Part shown: piece by piece, positions 34,622 to 43,718 of the stretch | How the letters are laid out: each line of letters opens with the position of its first letter | Numbering within the stretch: position 1 is the first letter of the stretch | DNA from: Ktedonosporobacter rubrisoli | GTDB taxonomy: Bacteria > Chloroflexota > Ktedonobacteria > Ktedonobacterales > Ktedonobacteraceae | Assembly (NCBI RefSeq): GCF_004208415.1 | Contig: NZ_CP035758.1 | Span: 6,696,001 to 6,760,000 of the forward strand | Reading direction: 5' to 3' | Length of the DNA: 64,000 nucleotides | Notes under the pieces: model-generated | What the model was told of the DNA's origin: nothing | Databases searched by the model: none | Seen by the model: the letters and a program-made list of their open reading frames with translations, nothing else | Position numbers and translations under genes: made by a program

Positions 34622-35148
34622 GCCACTTTACACCCATATATAACTTCTTTTATATCTTATACTTTCATTTAAGCATTTTTTACATCTATTTCACACCAAT
34701 CGTATCTTTTCTGATAAGGGGATATAAGAAGCAGAGTATCTCTTTATAACAAATTACATCTTTATATCTCTGTAATGTAGCTGGCCCATATGGCGATTCC
34801 AATTAAGAGACCCTCTGATATGGATGCAGAAGAAGAACTGGGAAACAAGCTATACAGAGTAAGGGCAGGCGCTAGCTATAATCGCGGGTTAAGAGGAAAG
34901 ATACAATGCCAACAATGAAGCGACTAAAGTTACTTCAGCTAGCGTCTCCACAGCTCACGAGTGGAGAAGATTAAAGAGGGCACAAGCGGGAGGTAAGACG
35001 CCATGCAAGCTTCCTCCCGCTCCTTGATAATCCAATGCATACTATCCAAGCCGTCCCTTCTCCACTGGCGTGAAGAGATCCAGCTCTACATATTGAACGG
35101 AATTTTGCGATGGCAAGACCGAGGTAGCACAACTTTCGTTATGTGGCA
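34622..35148. other. Intergenic region upstream of the methyltransferase array
   Basis: About 530 bases, AT-rich near 34630-34770. One clear element is the 9-bp inverted repeat AGCGGGAGG (34985-34993) and CCTCCCGCT (35013-35021), a possible terminator for the GNAT gene or an RNA hairpin. No convincing gene was found. Confidence 0.4.
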
Positions 35149-35724
35149 CTACTGTAATGTCAGCTTGCGCCACTCATCTCTGAGCAGACCAAAGTAGTGT
35201 TCGTCTTCAAAGACGCCATTGAGATAATAGCGCTCGCGCAACACTCCCTCGTAAGTAAAGCCAAGCTTAAGCAATAGCTGCTTAGAAGCCACATTCTTGA
35301 TATCGATAATCGCCTCAATGCGATGTAGCCCGAGCTCTTCAAATCCATAGCGCAGAATAGCCCTCATTGCCTCCCGCATAATCCCTTGTCGCCAAAAGGC
35401 GCGGTCAAGCTCATAGCCAGTTTCAGCGCAATGAAAGCCCGTATCGGGATGATGAAAACCGCAAGTTCCGATCAAGCGATCCTGCCCCTTGAAGGCGATA
35501 CCCCAGCGAATAGCGGTACGCTGCGCATAACGTTCCTGAATCTTATCGATAAGCTCATACGTATCTGCAAGCGTTCGGTGAGGTAGATGCCCATAGTATT
35601 TCATCGCCTCCTCGTCAGAAAGAATCGCATAGAGCTCCTCTGCATCGCTCGGCCGGATCTGTCGAAGCTGTAAGCGCTCCGTTGTGAGGCATGGAAAGCT
35701 GGTAAATGCCGCGTCAATACTCAT
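35149..35724 (-). CDS. GNAT acetyltransferase, RimJ/RimL type
   Basis: 191 residues. The fold markers are LTTERLQLRQIRPSDAEELY at the start, then GTCGFHHPD, the acetyl-CoA loop AFWRQGIMREAMRAILRYGFEELGLHRIEA, and KLGFTYEGVLRERYYLNGVFEDEHYFGLLRDEW at the end, all typical of the RimJ/RimL-like branch. Members acetylate N-termini of ribosomal proteins or small-molecule amines; target not predictable. The ATG at 35724 follows GAGGAG. Stands alone. Confidence 0.92.
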   Translation of the reverse strand: MSIDAAFTSFPCLTTERLQLRQIRPSDAEELYAILSDEEAMKYYGHLPHRTLADTYELIDKIQERYAQRTAIRWGIAFKGQDRLIGTCGFHHPDTGFHCAETGYELDRAFWRQGIMREAMRAILRYGFEELGLHRIEAIIDIKNVASKQLLLKLGFTYEGVLRERYYLNGVFEDEHYFGLLRDEWRKLTLQ

Positions 35725-35811
35725 ACATTGCTCCTCTGGGCTGACAACTCTCCCCCAACGCTTGCCCTAATAACGGGAAAAGTCCTGAGATGAGAAGCGA
35801 TCAGCCTGGTC

Positions 35812-36495
35812 CTATAAAGCTGTCTCTATCCGTTGAAGCAGATTTTGCTGCACGCGCTGCAGGAGATCTCCCGGCAGTGTTATGCGATATGCCCTTTCCA
35901 GGATAGCCGTAAACTCTGACTGCTCCATCTCCAATAAATCCAGCAGTTCTTCGAACGACAGACGCTTATATCGCTCTCGCAGGCGATGAATAAGCCTGGT
36001 CAGTTGCTTTCTGGTAGCCGCTTCACTTTTCCCGATCACCTGAGCAATTTCCGCGCTCGAAAGGCGGGCCGCAAAGCGCAGGGATAGCAATTCTCGCTCG
36101 ATCTGCGGCAGTTCCTCAAGCAGCTTTTTTACTTGCGCTAATGTCTCAGCTGAGATCGCTATAGCCTCGGGGTCCTGCTCTACCACACTTATCTCGGGTA
36201 CAGCTTCCCAGGAGACGGCAGGGCGCGCAGTGCGATAAAAATCAACGAGCCGGTTATGAGCGATACTAAATAACCAGGTTGCGAGAGAACCACGACCTGG
36301 ACGGTAGGAATGTCTCTGTTTCCAGACCTGCAAAAAGACATGCTGCGCTAAATCGGCAGCATCTTCATCATGTTGTACGTGCGTACGCAGGTAACGATAT
36401 ACGCGTATATAATAGCGCTCATAAAGGACCTCAAATGACGGGAGCTGCTCCTGATCATCTTGAAGATTTTGCGCTATAGTCTTGGCACTAGTAAT
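35812..36495 (-). CDS. ECF-type RNA polymerase sigma factor with an apparent ATT start
   Basis: About 227 residues. Region 2 reads LYERYYIRVYRYLRTHV, DEDAADLAQHVFLQVWK and SIAHNRLVDFYR; region 4 is LLSLRFAARLSSAEIAQVIG with its HTH. The first ATG/GTG/TTG in frame is a TTG at 36333, which would remove most of region 2. Upstream the frame stays open without any usual start until a stop, but an ATT at 36495 lies 10 bases after AAGGAGG (36506-36512). The upstream part aligns with the second sigma factor at 59.5 kb, so it is real coding sequence. An ATT start, or a lost start through error, must be assumed. The C-terminus has about 40 extra residues. Confidence 0.82.
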   Translation of the reverse strand: MTSAKTIAQNLQDDQEQLPSFEVLYERYYIRVYRYLRTHVQHDEDAADLAQHVFLQVWKQRHSYRPGRGSLATWLFSIAHNRLVDFYRTARPAVSWEAVPEISVVEQDPEAIAISAETLAQVKKLLEELPQIERELLSLRFAARLSSAEIAQVIGKSEAATRKQLTRLIHRLRERYKRLSFEELLDLLEMEQSEFTAILERAYRITLPGDLLQRVQQNLLQRIETAL

Positions 36496-36749
36496 AGCTG
36501 ATGATCCTCCTTCGTTATTTTTCCTCGTCTATATATACGAAGGTCAGGTCAAATAGAGACAAAAATAACCGCAAATTTTCGTCGCCCATGGTCATATACT
36601 TTCCGCAAGGCCTTCTTCGCGAGGAGTTGAATACCTTTATGGCTATACTTCTTTGCAAGTCAGGCATGCATCAGCTATATTAATAGTAATTACTTCTCTG
36701 CTTTAATTAAGCACAGTTCGGTCAGTAGCAAGCTTCCTTAGAAACGAAA

Positions 36750-37289
36750 GTGTCACAGAGCATGCAAGAGATGGCTTCTTCTTACAACTCGGATAACTCG
36801 GAATGGCAGCTCAAGCCTCAGGCAAGTTATCCAACGCCGCCCAATCCCCACACGCCTGAACAGGCTGAGCGAGACTATCAGCCAGCTCTCTACTCAGAGC
36901 AGCCTCATCCTCAGCAGAATACCTATACGCCTTACAGAGCTTCTGCACTGGAACCACAACCCCACATAGCGATACCTGTACAGTCTCCCAGTTATCGATA
37001 TCAGCCGGGATTTGTGCCACTAACATTTGATCCTTATAGCAATGCAGCTCAAACAACGCTGATCCTGGGCATTGTAGCCTCTGCGGCCTGGATTATGCCC
37101 TTCCTTGGCTGGCTCGCATCCTTTATCTGCGCTATTATAGGCGTCATCACCTTTTTCCAGGGGCGCAAATCCGTTACACGCCACGGCTCTGCTGTTGCTG
37201 GCTTAGCCTTATGCACTATTGTGCTCACAGTTATGGGATTATCACTCCTGCTGTTCGGTGGAGCTATCTTGGCCCTGCTAGCATTATAA
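36750..37289 (+). CDS. Small membrane protein, DUF4190-like
   Basis: 179 residues. The first ~100 are polar and rich in Pro, Gln, Ser and Tyr, a disordered cytoplasmic-looking region. The C-terminal third has two hydrophobic helices (ILGIVASAAWIMPFLGWLASFICAIIGVI and VAGLALCTIVLTVMGLSLLLFGG), with GRKSVTRHGSAVAG between them, the pattern of the DUF4190 family. The function of that domain is not established. The start codon (GTG at 36750 or ATG at 36762) is uncertain because no good ribosome site is seen. Confidence 0.72.
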   Translation: MSQSMQEMASSYNSDNSEWQLKPQASYPTPPNPHTPEQAERDYQPALYSEQPHPQQNTYTPYRASALEPQPHIAIPVQSPSYRYQPGFVPLTFDPYSNAAQTTLILGIVASAAWIMPFLGWLASFICAIIGVITFFQGRKSVTRHGSAVAGLALCTIVLTVMGLSLLLFGGAILALLAL

Positions 37290-37334
37290 GCCGTGTTACT
37301 CCCAAGCTCATCTCTCAAGGTCCAATTAAACAGT

Positions 37335-37904
37335 CTAAACGGTCCCTAAAGTCAGGCGCACTTCTTGCAGTATATGCTTATAATTGTATGCCCCCACATC
37401 AGTGGTATCCACTTCCAGGACTTTTCCACCGAGAGGGAGATTGGCAAGCCGTCCGCGCAACATGATTTCTCGATTCTGTCTGACAAACTCAAGATCACGA
37501 TGGCAGGGATGCCTCTCTGGGGTACCAGCGCGAGCAAGGAAACGCTCTAACAGAATGGGACCAGCGGCCTGGCATTGGATCTGCAACGGCATAAAATCGT
37601 AAGCCTGTTGCAACTGACGGAACTCGGCAGTAGCCAGTTCGGTCATACCAAAGAAGCCTTCAATAATTAATGAATGTCCCGCAGCCAGAAATGAGCCGGC
37701 TGCATAGTGCAGGATGCGAAAGCTAGCCGGGCCAATTAAGGGCGGGCACCCATACGTCTGGCACTCAAGCCCATCAAAGAGAGTCTCGTATATGCCATCC
37801 CGGTGCAGAACAGGCAGTTGTACATCTGCAGCCAGGCGCCTTGCCAGTGTTGTCTTACCTGTGCCAGGCAGGCCATTGATGAGAATAAGCCATGGTTTTG
37901 CCAT
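37335..37904 (-). CDS. P-loop kinase-like protein
   Basis: 189 residues starting MAKPWLILINGLPGTGKTTLARRLA, a Walker A motif of the AAA_33/kinase class (GxxGTGKTT), followed by LHRDGIYETLFDG and a SLIIEGFF segment that may be the Walker B-like region. A late RHPCHRDL and NREIMLRGRL add basic residues. Similar proteins phosphorylate small molecules or antibiotics, but the substrate is unknown. It stands alone between a DUF4190-like gene and an AraC regulator. Confidence 0.8.
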   Translation of the reverse strand: MAKPWLILINGLPGTGKTTLARRLAADVQLPVLHRDGIYETLFDGLECQTYGCPPLIGPASFRILHYAAGSFLAAGHSLIIEGFFGMTELATAEFRQLQQAYDFMPLQIQCQAAGPILLERFLARAGTPERHPCHRDLEFVRQNREIMLRGRLANLPLGGKVLEVDTTDVGAYNYKHILQEVRLTLGTV

Positions 37905-38042
37905 AACAAGTAGTTTGCCTCACATTTACCTCATTTTCTTGCCGAGAGATGGACAAGCCTACTTTGTCTTCATCCCTCGTAAGCTATAATATCCGCCATT
38001 CTCTATCTCTACAAGCTTTTATGGCTTTGTAAGGACGAGATG

Positions 38043-38882
38043 CTAGGAAAATCTTACGGCTTTGCGGTAGGCTCCTGGCGTTATGTAGAAGTGGCGCTTA
38101 AACTGCTGGGTGAAGTGCGATTGATCATAAAAACCGATTTCCGTGGCCACATAATCCACTGAGAATCCTTGCGCCAGCAAGGCTCTGGCACGCGCCAGGC
38201 GCAGTTGGGTCTGATAGGCGTGAGGGGAAAGGCCAACGGTTTGACTGAAGACGCGGGAGAGATGAAAAGGGCTCAGGTTGGCCACGCTGGCCAGATCTTG
38301 TAAGGTCACTTCCTCGGCGTAATGGACCTGCAAATGCTCCTTTACGTGTTTGATGGACGGATGTTCCCAGTTCTGCACAGGAGACCTACCAGCGCCTTCG
38401 GCATGGTTCAGCAAGAGCGGCGCCAGAATCTGCAAGAGCACTTCCTTTCGTTGTAGGCGAGAAATCGGGGCCTGTGAATTGGCTACAAACTCAGACATAG
38501 CTCTGCTCAAGGACGGATCATAAAGACCATGGAGGGGAAAATGTGGCAAGGACTTCTCTCTCTGGAGAAACTCGCGAGCGGCCCACTTCAGCAAGGAAGA
38601 GTCAATGCAAAGGCCCAGGAACGTGAGGTTCTGGGGCTGACAGGTCAAGGGTTCTCCAGGCTCGCATACAAAAAAGGTTCCACCCAACGCACGAAACGTC
38701 ATTGCACGCTTGTGGTACTGGACCTGTGCGGTTCCCGATTGTATGAAAAATAACACATACTCCAGGAAAAAATATGAGCGAGAGGCCATGGAAAGATCTT
38801 TGGCCTGGAAGGCTTTAAGCTGCTTGAGCTGCCAGGGGTGCCACAACTTTAAGCTACCCTCGACAGGGAGGAGTCTGCTCAT
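38043..38882 (-). CDS. AraC family transcriptional regulator
   Basis: 279 residues from the ATG at 38882, five bases after GGAGGAG. The N-terminal part is a cupin-like AraC ligand domain (QSGTAQVQYHKRAMTF, FFVCEPGEPLTC). The C-terminal double HTH is typical: VTLQDLASVANLSPFHLSRVFSQTVGLSPHAYQTQLRLARARALLAQG, then YVATEIGFYDQSHFTQQFKRHFYITPGAYRK. It is divergent from the P450 gene, about 640 bases away, so P450 control is possible but uncertain. Confidence 0.93.
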   Translation of the reverse strand: MSRLLPVEGSLKLWHPWQLKQLKAFQAKDLSMASRSYFFLEYVLFFIQSGTAQVQYHKRAMTFRALGGTFFVCEPGEPLTCQPQNLTFLGLCIDSSLLKWAAREFLQREKSLPHFPLHGLYDPSLSRAMSEFVANSQAPISRLQRKEVLLQILAPLLLNHAEGAGRSPVQNWEHPSIKHVKEHLQVHYAEEVTLQDLASVANLSPFHLSRVFSQTVGLSPHAYQTQLRLARARALLAQGFSVDYVATEIGFYDQSHFTQQFKRHFYITPGAYRKAVRFS

Positions 38883-39519
38883 CGCTTCTCCTCCCGCTTT
38901 GCCGAAGTAAGCACGTTCTGGGTCCCAATATGCTGGAAGGCATGCACACAACTTTCGATACAGATAGTGAATGTATGGTATTTATCTAACTGAAGCCTCT
39001 GCTTCTCTTCATGCAAGCGCTTCATGGCGATTCCTTTCCTCTCAGCACGCTCTTGTCTCTTTCAACGCGCTGGCACGTCGCTTTCTTGCTCTGAAGGCAT
39101 AGAGTATCTTACTCTTGCCAATTTCAGTATAACTTATGGCACCTTGTATCACTATGACTAAATTTACTCATTTGCTGTAGCATAATTCACAATTAGACGA
39201 ACTCATAGGCAAGGAAAGTTGCCCAGCTGAGCTCCGAACAAAGCTGTAGTTTCCTGCCGCCATGGCTTGCGCCTCTTGACTTCCTGGCCTTAAGACGCTA
39301 TAGTATGAACATCTAATATTTGAACAAAATATAAAAATGTTCAGACATCATTTTATGGCTACTAGTTAGCCTGGTGGATGTATCACTATCGCAAGTGGGC
39401 GCGGCAGAGGCAAGTTCAAGGCGGCTTCTTAATCGGGCATAGTCTTTGACTCGCTAGATTTGGCCGGCGCCGTTCGTGCTCAGCAACAAGATCCGATGCA
39501 GATCTTGGGGAGATGTCAG
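38883..39519. other. Intergenic region between AraC gene and P450 gene
   Basis: About 637 bases, divergent promoters expected. I see no coding gene, clear hairpin or repeat in it. An in-frame upstream extension of the P450 ORF to 39460 is not supported by a ribosome site. Confidence 0.4.
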
Positions 39520-40926
39520 ATGAAAGCAAGCTCTACAGAAAAAAGCATTCCTGGTCCCCAGGCGCTACCAATGCTGGGTTGGCGAGCAGGCATGTTCAAG
39601 TTATATAGTGAGCCGTTCAGATATCTACGCTCGCTGCACAACACCTATGGGAATATCGTTGCCCTGGCCAAAGGTGACCCTTCCTATGTCTGTGCCTTTG
39701 GGCCAGAAGCGAACTTTGCCCTGCTCTCCCAACCAGATATCTTTGCAGTCAGCGCCGGCCCCTTCGAGAAATTGCCAGAGGATACGCCCCTTGTGCGCAT
39801 AGGTGGCAATAGCCTTCAGATGATGAGAGAAGAACAACACAAGCAGCAGCGTCACCTGTTGCAGCCGGCCTTACATAGGCAGCAGATAGGCAATTATCGC
39901 GATTATATGGTCGCGCTTACCGAGCATATGCTTGAGCACTGGCAGCGGCTCACGGAACTTGAACTGTATTATGAAATGGAGATTCTGACCAGGAATATTG
40001 TCGTGAAAGCGCTATTCGGCATCGAGGACGAGGCTGAGATAGAGCAGCTTGGCAAGCTTCTACAACAAACTGTATCCTCGCTTACCCTGGCCCTACTGGC
40101 TCCTATCGATATCCCGGGTCTGCCTTACCACCGCAGCATGCACATGGCCGGCGAGCTAGAAAACGCCCTGCTAGCACTCATCGAGCGCAAGCGCAGGCAA
40201 GCTGAGGCCAACGATCTCTTAGCGATGCTGATTCGCACCAGTGACGAAGATGGCGCACGCCTTAGCGATAAGCAGCTTATCAGCCATACCTTCACGCTGT
40301 TCACAGCCGGGCACGAAACTACCTCAACTGCGCTTACCTGGAGCATTTTCTTGCTCGGCCAGCACCCACAGATCTTTGCTGATCTGCTCGACGAGCTTGA
40401 GGCCACGTTGCATGGTGAAGCACCTACCCTTGAACAGCTCGGCCAGCTGCCCCAGCTTGATAGAGTCATCAAAGAGAGCTTGCGCCTTATGGGTCCGGCC
40501 ACTATTGGCCAGCGTAGAGTTATTGCGCCATCCTACGAGCTTGGCGGCTATACGTTGCCTCGGGATGCTACGGTAATCTATAGCCAGTTTATTACGCATC
40601 GCATGCCAGAGCTTTATGCTGAGCCTGAGCGCTTCTTACCAGAACGCTGGAGCACGCTAAAGCGTACAGCCTATGAATATCTCCCCTTTGGAGCGGGACA
40701 GCATAGGTGCATCGGTGCGGACTTTGCTATGCAGGAGATGAAAGTAGTGCTTTCCATGATATTGCAACGTTTTCGTCTTGAATATCTGCCGGGTAAGCCG
40801 CTAGCGATAGATCTCACTATGCGCCCCAGGCACGGGCTGCCCATGCGTATTCGGCCCCAGGATCGCCAATTCAGGCGCATTCCTGTAGAGGGAATGATCG
40901 CTGAACTGGTCGATCTGAGAAGCTGA
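39520..40926 (+). CDS. Cytochrome P450
   Basis: 468 residues from the ATG at 39520, six bases after GGGGAGA. I-helix oxygen motif AGHETTST (residues about 263-270), ExxR motif ESLRL (about 319), PERF region (PERFLPERW) and heme-binding loop FGAGQHRCIGADFAMQE with the Cys thiolate. Soluble type, no membrane anchor. It needs a ferredoxin or reductase partner encoded elsewhere. The substrate is unknown; it converges on a lanthipeptide precursor gene 67 bases downstream, which could be coincidence or could point to natural-product tailoring. Confidence 0.95.
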   Translation: MKASSTEKSIPGPQALPMLGWRAGMFKLYSEPFRYLRSLHNTYGNIVALAKGDPSYVCAFGPEANFALLSQPDIFAVSAGPFEKLPEDTPLVRIGGNSLQMMREEQHKQQRHLLQPALHRQQIGNYRDYMVALTEHMLEHWQRLTELELYYEMEILTRNIVVKALFGIEDEAEIEQLGKLLQQTVSSLTLALLAPIDIPGLPYHRSMHMAGELENALLALIERKRRQAEANDLLAMLIRTSDEDGARLSDKQLISHTFTLFTAGHETTSTALTWSIFLLGQHPQIFADLLDELEATLHGEAPTLEQLGQLPQLDRVIKESLRLMGPATIGQRRVIAPSYELGGYTLPRDATVIYSQFITHRMPELYAEPERFLPERWSTLKRTAYEYLPFGAGQHRCIGADFAMQEMKVVLSMILQRFRLEYLPGKPLAIDLTMRPRHGLPMRIRPQDRQFRRIPVEGMIAELVDLRS

Positions 40927-40993
40927 AGTAGTAGCGAGTAAACCGACGAATTTCGCAAAGCGAGAGTGTTACATGCCTCAGTAGATTTAGCGC

Positions 40994-41236
40994 TTAGTGA
41001 CAGATGCAGTTACTCGCTACAGCTGAATTGCAGGTAGTAGCAAAGGTATCTCCACAGTTCAAGCCATAAGTGGTGCAAGTGCCGGGACACGACTCCACAC
41101 ATGTGGCCGTCGAGGTAGGGCCCACCGAACCCGGTCCTTGCGCCAGTATCTCCACACGAACATCTAAATCGAACAGGCCGCACAGCATCTCTTCTCCGTG
41201 CGTAACAGCCATTCCCTGTAACTGATCGTTTCCCAT
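40994..41236 (-). CDS. FxLD-family class I lanthipeptide precursor, orphan
   Basis: 80 residues. The leader (about 1-36) contains FDLDVRV at residues 22-28, the FxLD motif recognised by class I dehydratases, and ends near a Gly-Pro-Gly. The putative core from Ser37 has seven Cys (46, 50, 54, 61, 69, 77, 79) and about fourteen Ser/Thr, ending NCICH, so several lanthionine rings are possible. One leader Cys is at 19. The ATG follows AGGAAGAGGG. No LanB, LanC, protease or transporter lies in the window, so maturation enzymes must be elsewhere in the genome. Family assignment is by motif; the core is not identical to any product I know. Confidence 0.82.
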   Translation of the reverse strand: MGNDQLQGMAVTHGEEMLCGLFDLDVRVEILAQGPGSVGPTSTATCVESCPGTCTTYGLNCGDTFATTCNSAVASNCICH

Positions 41237-41747
41237 ATTAACCCTCTTCCTGATAGTACAACTCCATCTGCAACTTTAGCCATTCGGCAAAGCTCATGGA
41301 TACTTCGCCTATATAAATTATAGAAGAGTTAATAAATTTTAAGCATAGCAGAGGAACTACAAGAAAAAACCGTTCTTCTGGCCGATGTGGCATGCTTGAC
41401 ACATACAGTATACTAACTTGTGCGGTTGGTAAGATCCGCGCTCCTTATCTGCGCTCTCAACTTCCGCCCGGCATATCCAGCGGCCCTTTGAAGACAAGCT
41501 TCTACATGACAGAAATGTGCATGTGTCTTGTTGGCCTACCGAAATAGCCTGATCAGGCGGGAAACGTGCTAGTTGCCAGGAAATTCATTTCGTCATTGGC
41601 ATAAAAAATCAGCGCAAGATAAGGAATATGAGATTTGTGCTATGTGTTATCATAGATGTATGACATCAGAGAGTATTTGTATCGCTCCTGTTGGAAGTGG
41701 TTTCCACGAGCGTCAAAGAGAGAGAGATGTCACAGGAGCGAACCAGA
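41237..41747. other. Intergenic region between lanthipeptide and RRM genes
   Basis: About 510 bases. On the minus strand a TATAAT (41317-41322) about 80 bases upstream of the precursor may be its -10, with a poor -35. The RRM gene leader reaches into the right end. No other feature seen. Confidence 0.35.
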
Positions 41748-42089
41748 ATGAGACTTTATGTAGGGGGACTGCCCTACCAGACTACAGAAGACGATTTGAA
41801 TGAGCTTTTTGCGCCAAAAGGACAGGTAAAATCCGTTTCGGTTATCATTGACCGCGATACCGGTCGGAGCAAAGGCTTTGGCTTTGTTGAGATGGACAAC
41901 GACGAGGATGCTCGCAGGGCCATTGACGAGCTTAATGGTACAAGCCTGGGCAACCGCACGATTACAGTAAACGAGGCGCGCGAGCGCCCTGCTGGTGGAA
42001 ACCGCGGTGGCTATCAGAGCCGGGATCGTCGCGGCGGCGGCGGCGGTGGCTACCGAGATAACAACTACCGTGGTGGTAGCCGTTACTAA
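41748..42089 (+). CDS. RRM-type RNA-binding protein, glycine-rich tail
   Basis: 113 residues from the ATG at 41748 (AGGAG 9 bases before; an ATG at 41727 is also in frame). RNP-2 is LYVGGLP at the N-terminus and RNP-1 is SKGFGFVEM; the tail from residue 85 is rich in Gly, Arg and Tyr (RGGGGGGYRDNNYRGG). Such small RRM proteins occur in cyanobacteria and Chloroflexota and are often cold-induced RNA chaperones. A perfect terminator follows. The long 5' region may be regulatory. Confidence 0.93.
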   Translation: MRLYVGGLPYQTTEDDLNELFAPKGQVKSVSVIIDRDTGRSKGFGFVEMDNDEDARRAIDELNGTSLGNRTITVNEARERPAGGNRGGYQSRDRRGGGGGGYRDNNYRGGSRY

Positions 42090-42139
42090 GTTCCGGGTCA
42101 ATATAGCTTAATTCAGCAATACATACTTGTACAATCGAG

Positions 42140-42166
42140 AGAGCTAGCTCATGGGCTAGCTCTTTT
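42140..42166 (+). terminator. Intrinsic terminator of the RRM gene
   Basis: AGAGCTAGC (42140-42148) pairs with GCTAGCTCT (42155-42163) around a 6-base loop, followed by a short T run (TTTT including the closing T, 42163-42166). It is about 50 bases after the stop. Confidence 0.75.
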
Positions 42167-42890
42167 GGCTTCAACTGATTTGAGGATCTATAGCCCTGCA
42201 TCCCTCCATCTGCCATTCCCTGCCGAGCTATCTCTACTTTCTGTTATCCCACTATCAGGCTATGCCTCAAGCCGTTGGAACTGCAACGCTGCGCCTGCGA
42301 TCTCAAGCCAAGCAAAACAAGCCATCGCAATAGTACCAAAGGGAAACAGGACCCCGAGAAATCAGGCCATCTGATGGCTGTATCACAGACATATAACCTC
42401 TGGAGCCAATAGAAGCAATTGAACAACATGTACTGAAGCAGAGAGGATCGCGGCTTAGCCTGCAAAGCTCCGTGCAGGTAAGGGGTATATCCATCAGAGA
42501 ATTCCTGTATGCGTGATCCTCTCTATCTACTATTCTAAACTCTCTTTGTCGCAGGGGCCCCTCAAAGACGTTGCAATAGTGTTGTAATCTTTCATCATAG
42601 CGTATGTTTTTATTTCATCCTGACTATCAGGAAAATAGTCACAAGGCTTATTTGCTCCTTATTGTGCTCCCCACCATCCATCCCTCCTATCCCGAACCAG
42701 GCCCAAAAGTAAGGGCAAACGGGCGCCTGGAGCCGCTTATAGTGCCATTCTTACCTGCATTACGCATATAGCGGCTCTGCACTCAATAAAATATGTTATA
42801 TTTAGCTTGTGTCCCATGTAATCAAGTTTATAGTAAATACCAGCAAAGCAGGCATCAGTTATTCATACTGTTAAATAGGGAGGTGTCTTT
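42167..42890. other. Long intergenic region before the RDD gene
   Basis: About 720 bases with no convincing gene; short ORFs on the minus strand are not supported by ribosome sites or by composition. The last ~50 bases carry the RDD gene ribosome site. Confidence 0.4.
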
Positions 42891-43700
42891 GTGGCCATTG
42901 CAGCACCTGCACTTGTTGATGTACATATCTTGCAACGTCGTATCCTGGCAACCATCCTCGATGGGCTGGCCATTATGCTTATAATGTTTTTGGTAAATAT
43001 GTTCTTCGGCACCATGTATGTCACCGGTGGGAGCGTACCAGGAGACTATACAGTTACCTATAGCACCGACTGGCCCTGGTACTTTGTTGTTGCCTTCGCT
43101 TACTTCTTCCTGTTTGAACTGATCCTCGGCCAGACGCCCGGGAAAAGCCTCTGTGGCTTGATGGTGGTTGATCTCAACGGGCAGCGTCTAACGCTGCGCA
43201 CTGCCCTGATACGCAACTTGCTGCGCTACGTTGATGCTTTTCCCGGTTTCTACCTGGTGGGCGGCATCGTCATGCTTAACACCAGCCAGCGCCAGCGTCT
43301 TGGCGATATCGTCGCGGGAACGCTGGTTGTCAGACGTTCTTCGGTGCCAACGCCCACACTTACCACAGGGTTAGGAAAGACTGAAAAGCTAGTAGCGGCA
43401 GTCTGCTTGCTTGTGCTCTTCGCCTGCGCTTGCTATGGCTATTTCACGCGGCCGGCGCGGGTTATTGACGAGATGAGCATCACGCAAAATCCTGTCTTTG
43501 GGGACGCACCAATGCTTCCCCACACGCTCAAGCTCGCCAATCCATCCTGGGGCATCGGAACTGTCACCTATCCGATCGAATACAAAGTTAGGGAAGCCGA
43601 TGGCATCCATGCCTGTCATGGTCAGATCGAATTGCACTTCAATCCTATCGGAGGCTGGGGACTCCCTTCAGGAAACACAAACTGCAATAAAAAGATATAG
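42891..43700 (+). CDS. RDD family membrane protein
   Basis: 269 residues, GTG start at 42891 after GGGAGG. The RDD domain shows RILATILDGLAIMLIMFL with Arg and Asp-type residues, LFELILGQTPGKSLCGLMVVD, and NTSQRQRLGDIVAGTLVVR near the end of the domain. A third hydrophobic segment (LVAAVCLLVLFACACYGYF) is followed by a ~90-residue extracytoplasmic part with single Cys residues. RDD proteins are integral membrane proteins of poorly known function. It converges on the cupin gene. Confidence 0.88.
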   Translation: MAIAAPALVDVHILQRRILATILDGLAIMLIMFLVNMFFGTMYVTGGSVPGDYTVTYSTDWPWYFVVAFAYFFLFELILGQTPGKSLCGLMVVDLNGQRLTLRTALIRNLLRYVDAFPGFYLVGGIVMLNTSQRQRLGDIVAGTLVVRRSSVPTPTLTTGLGKTEKLVAAVCLLVLFACACYGYFTRPARVIDEMSITQNPVFGDAPMLPHTLKLANPSWGIGTVTYPIEYKVREADGIHACHGQIELHFNPIGGWGLPSGNTNCNKKI

Positions 43701-43718
43701 CCATCCAGGGCCGAAAGG

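Noticed and set aside
42244..42494. Short minus-strand ORFs in the gap before the RDD gene
   Set aside because: No Shine-Dalgarno, no family, and the reading frames are not extended by neighbours.
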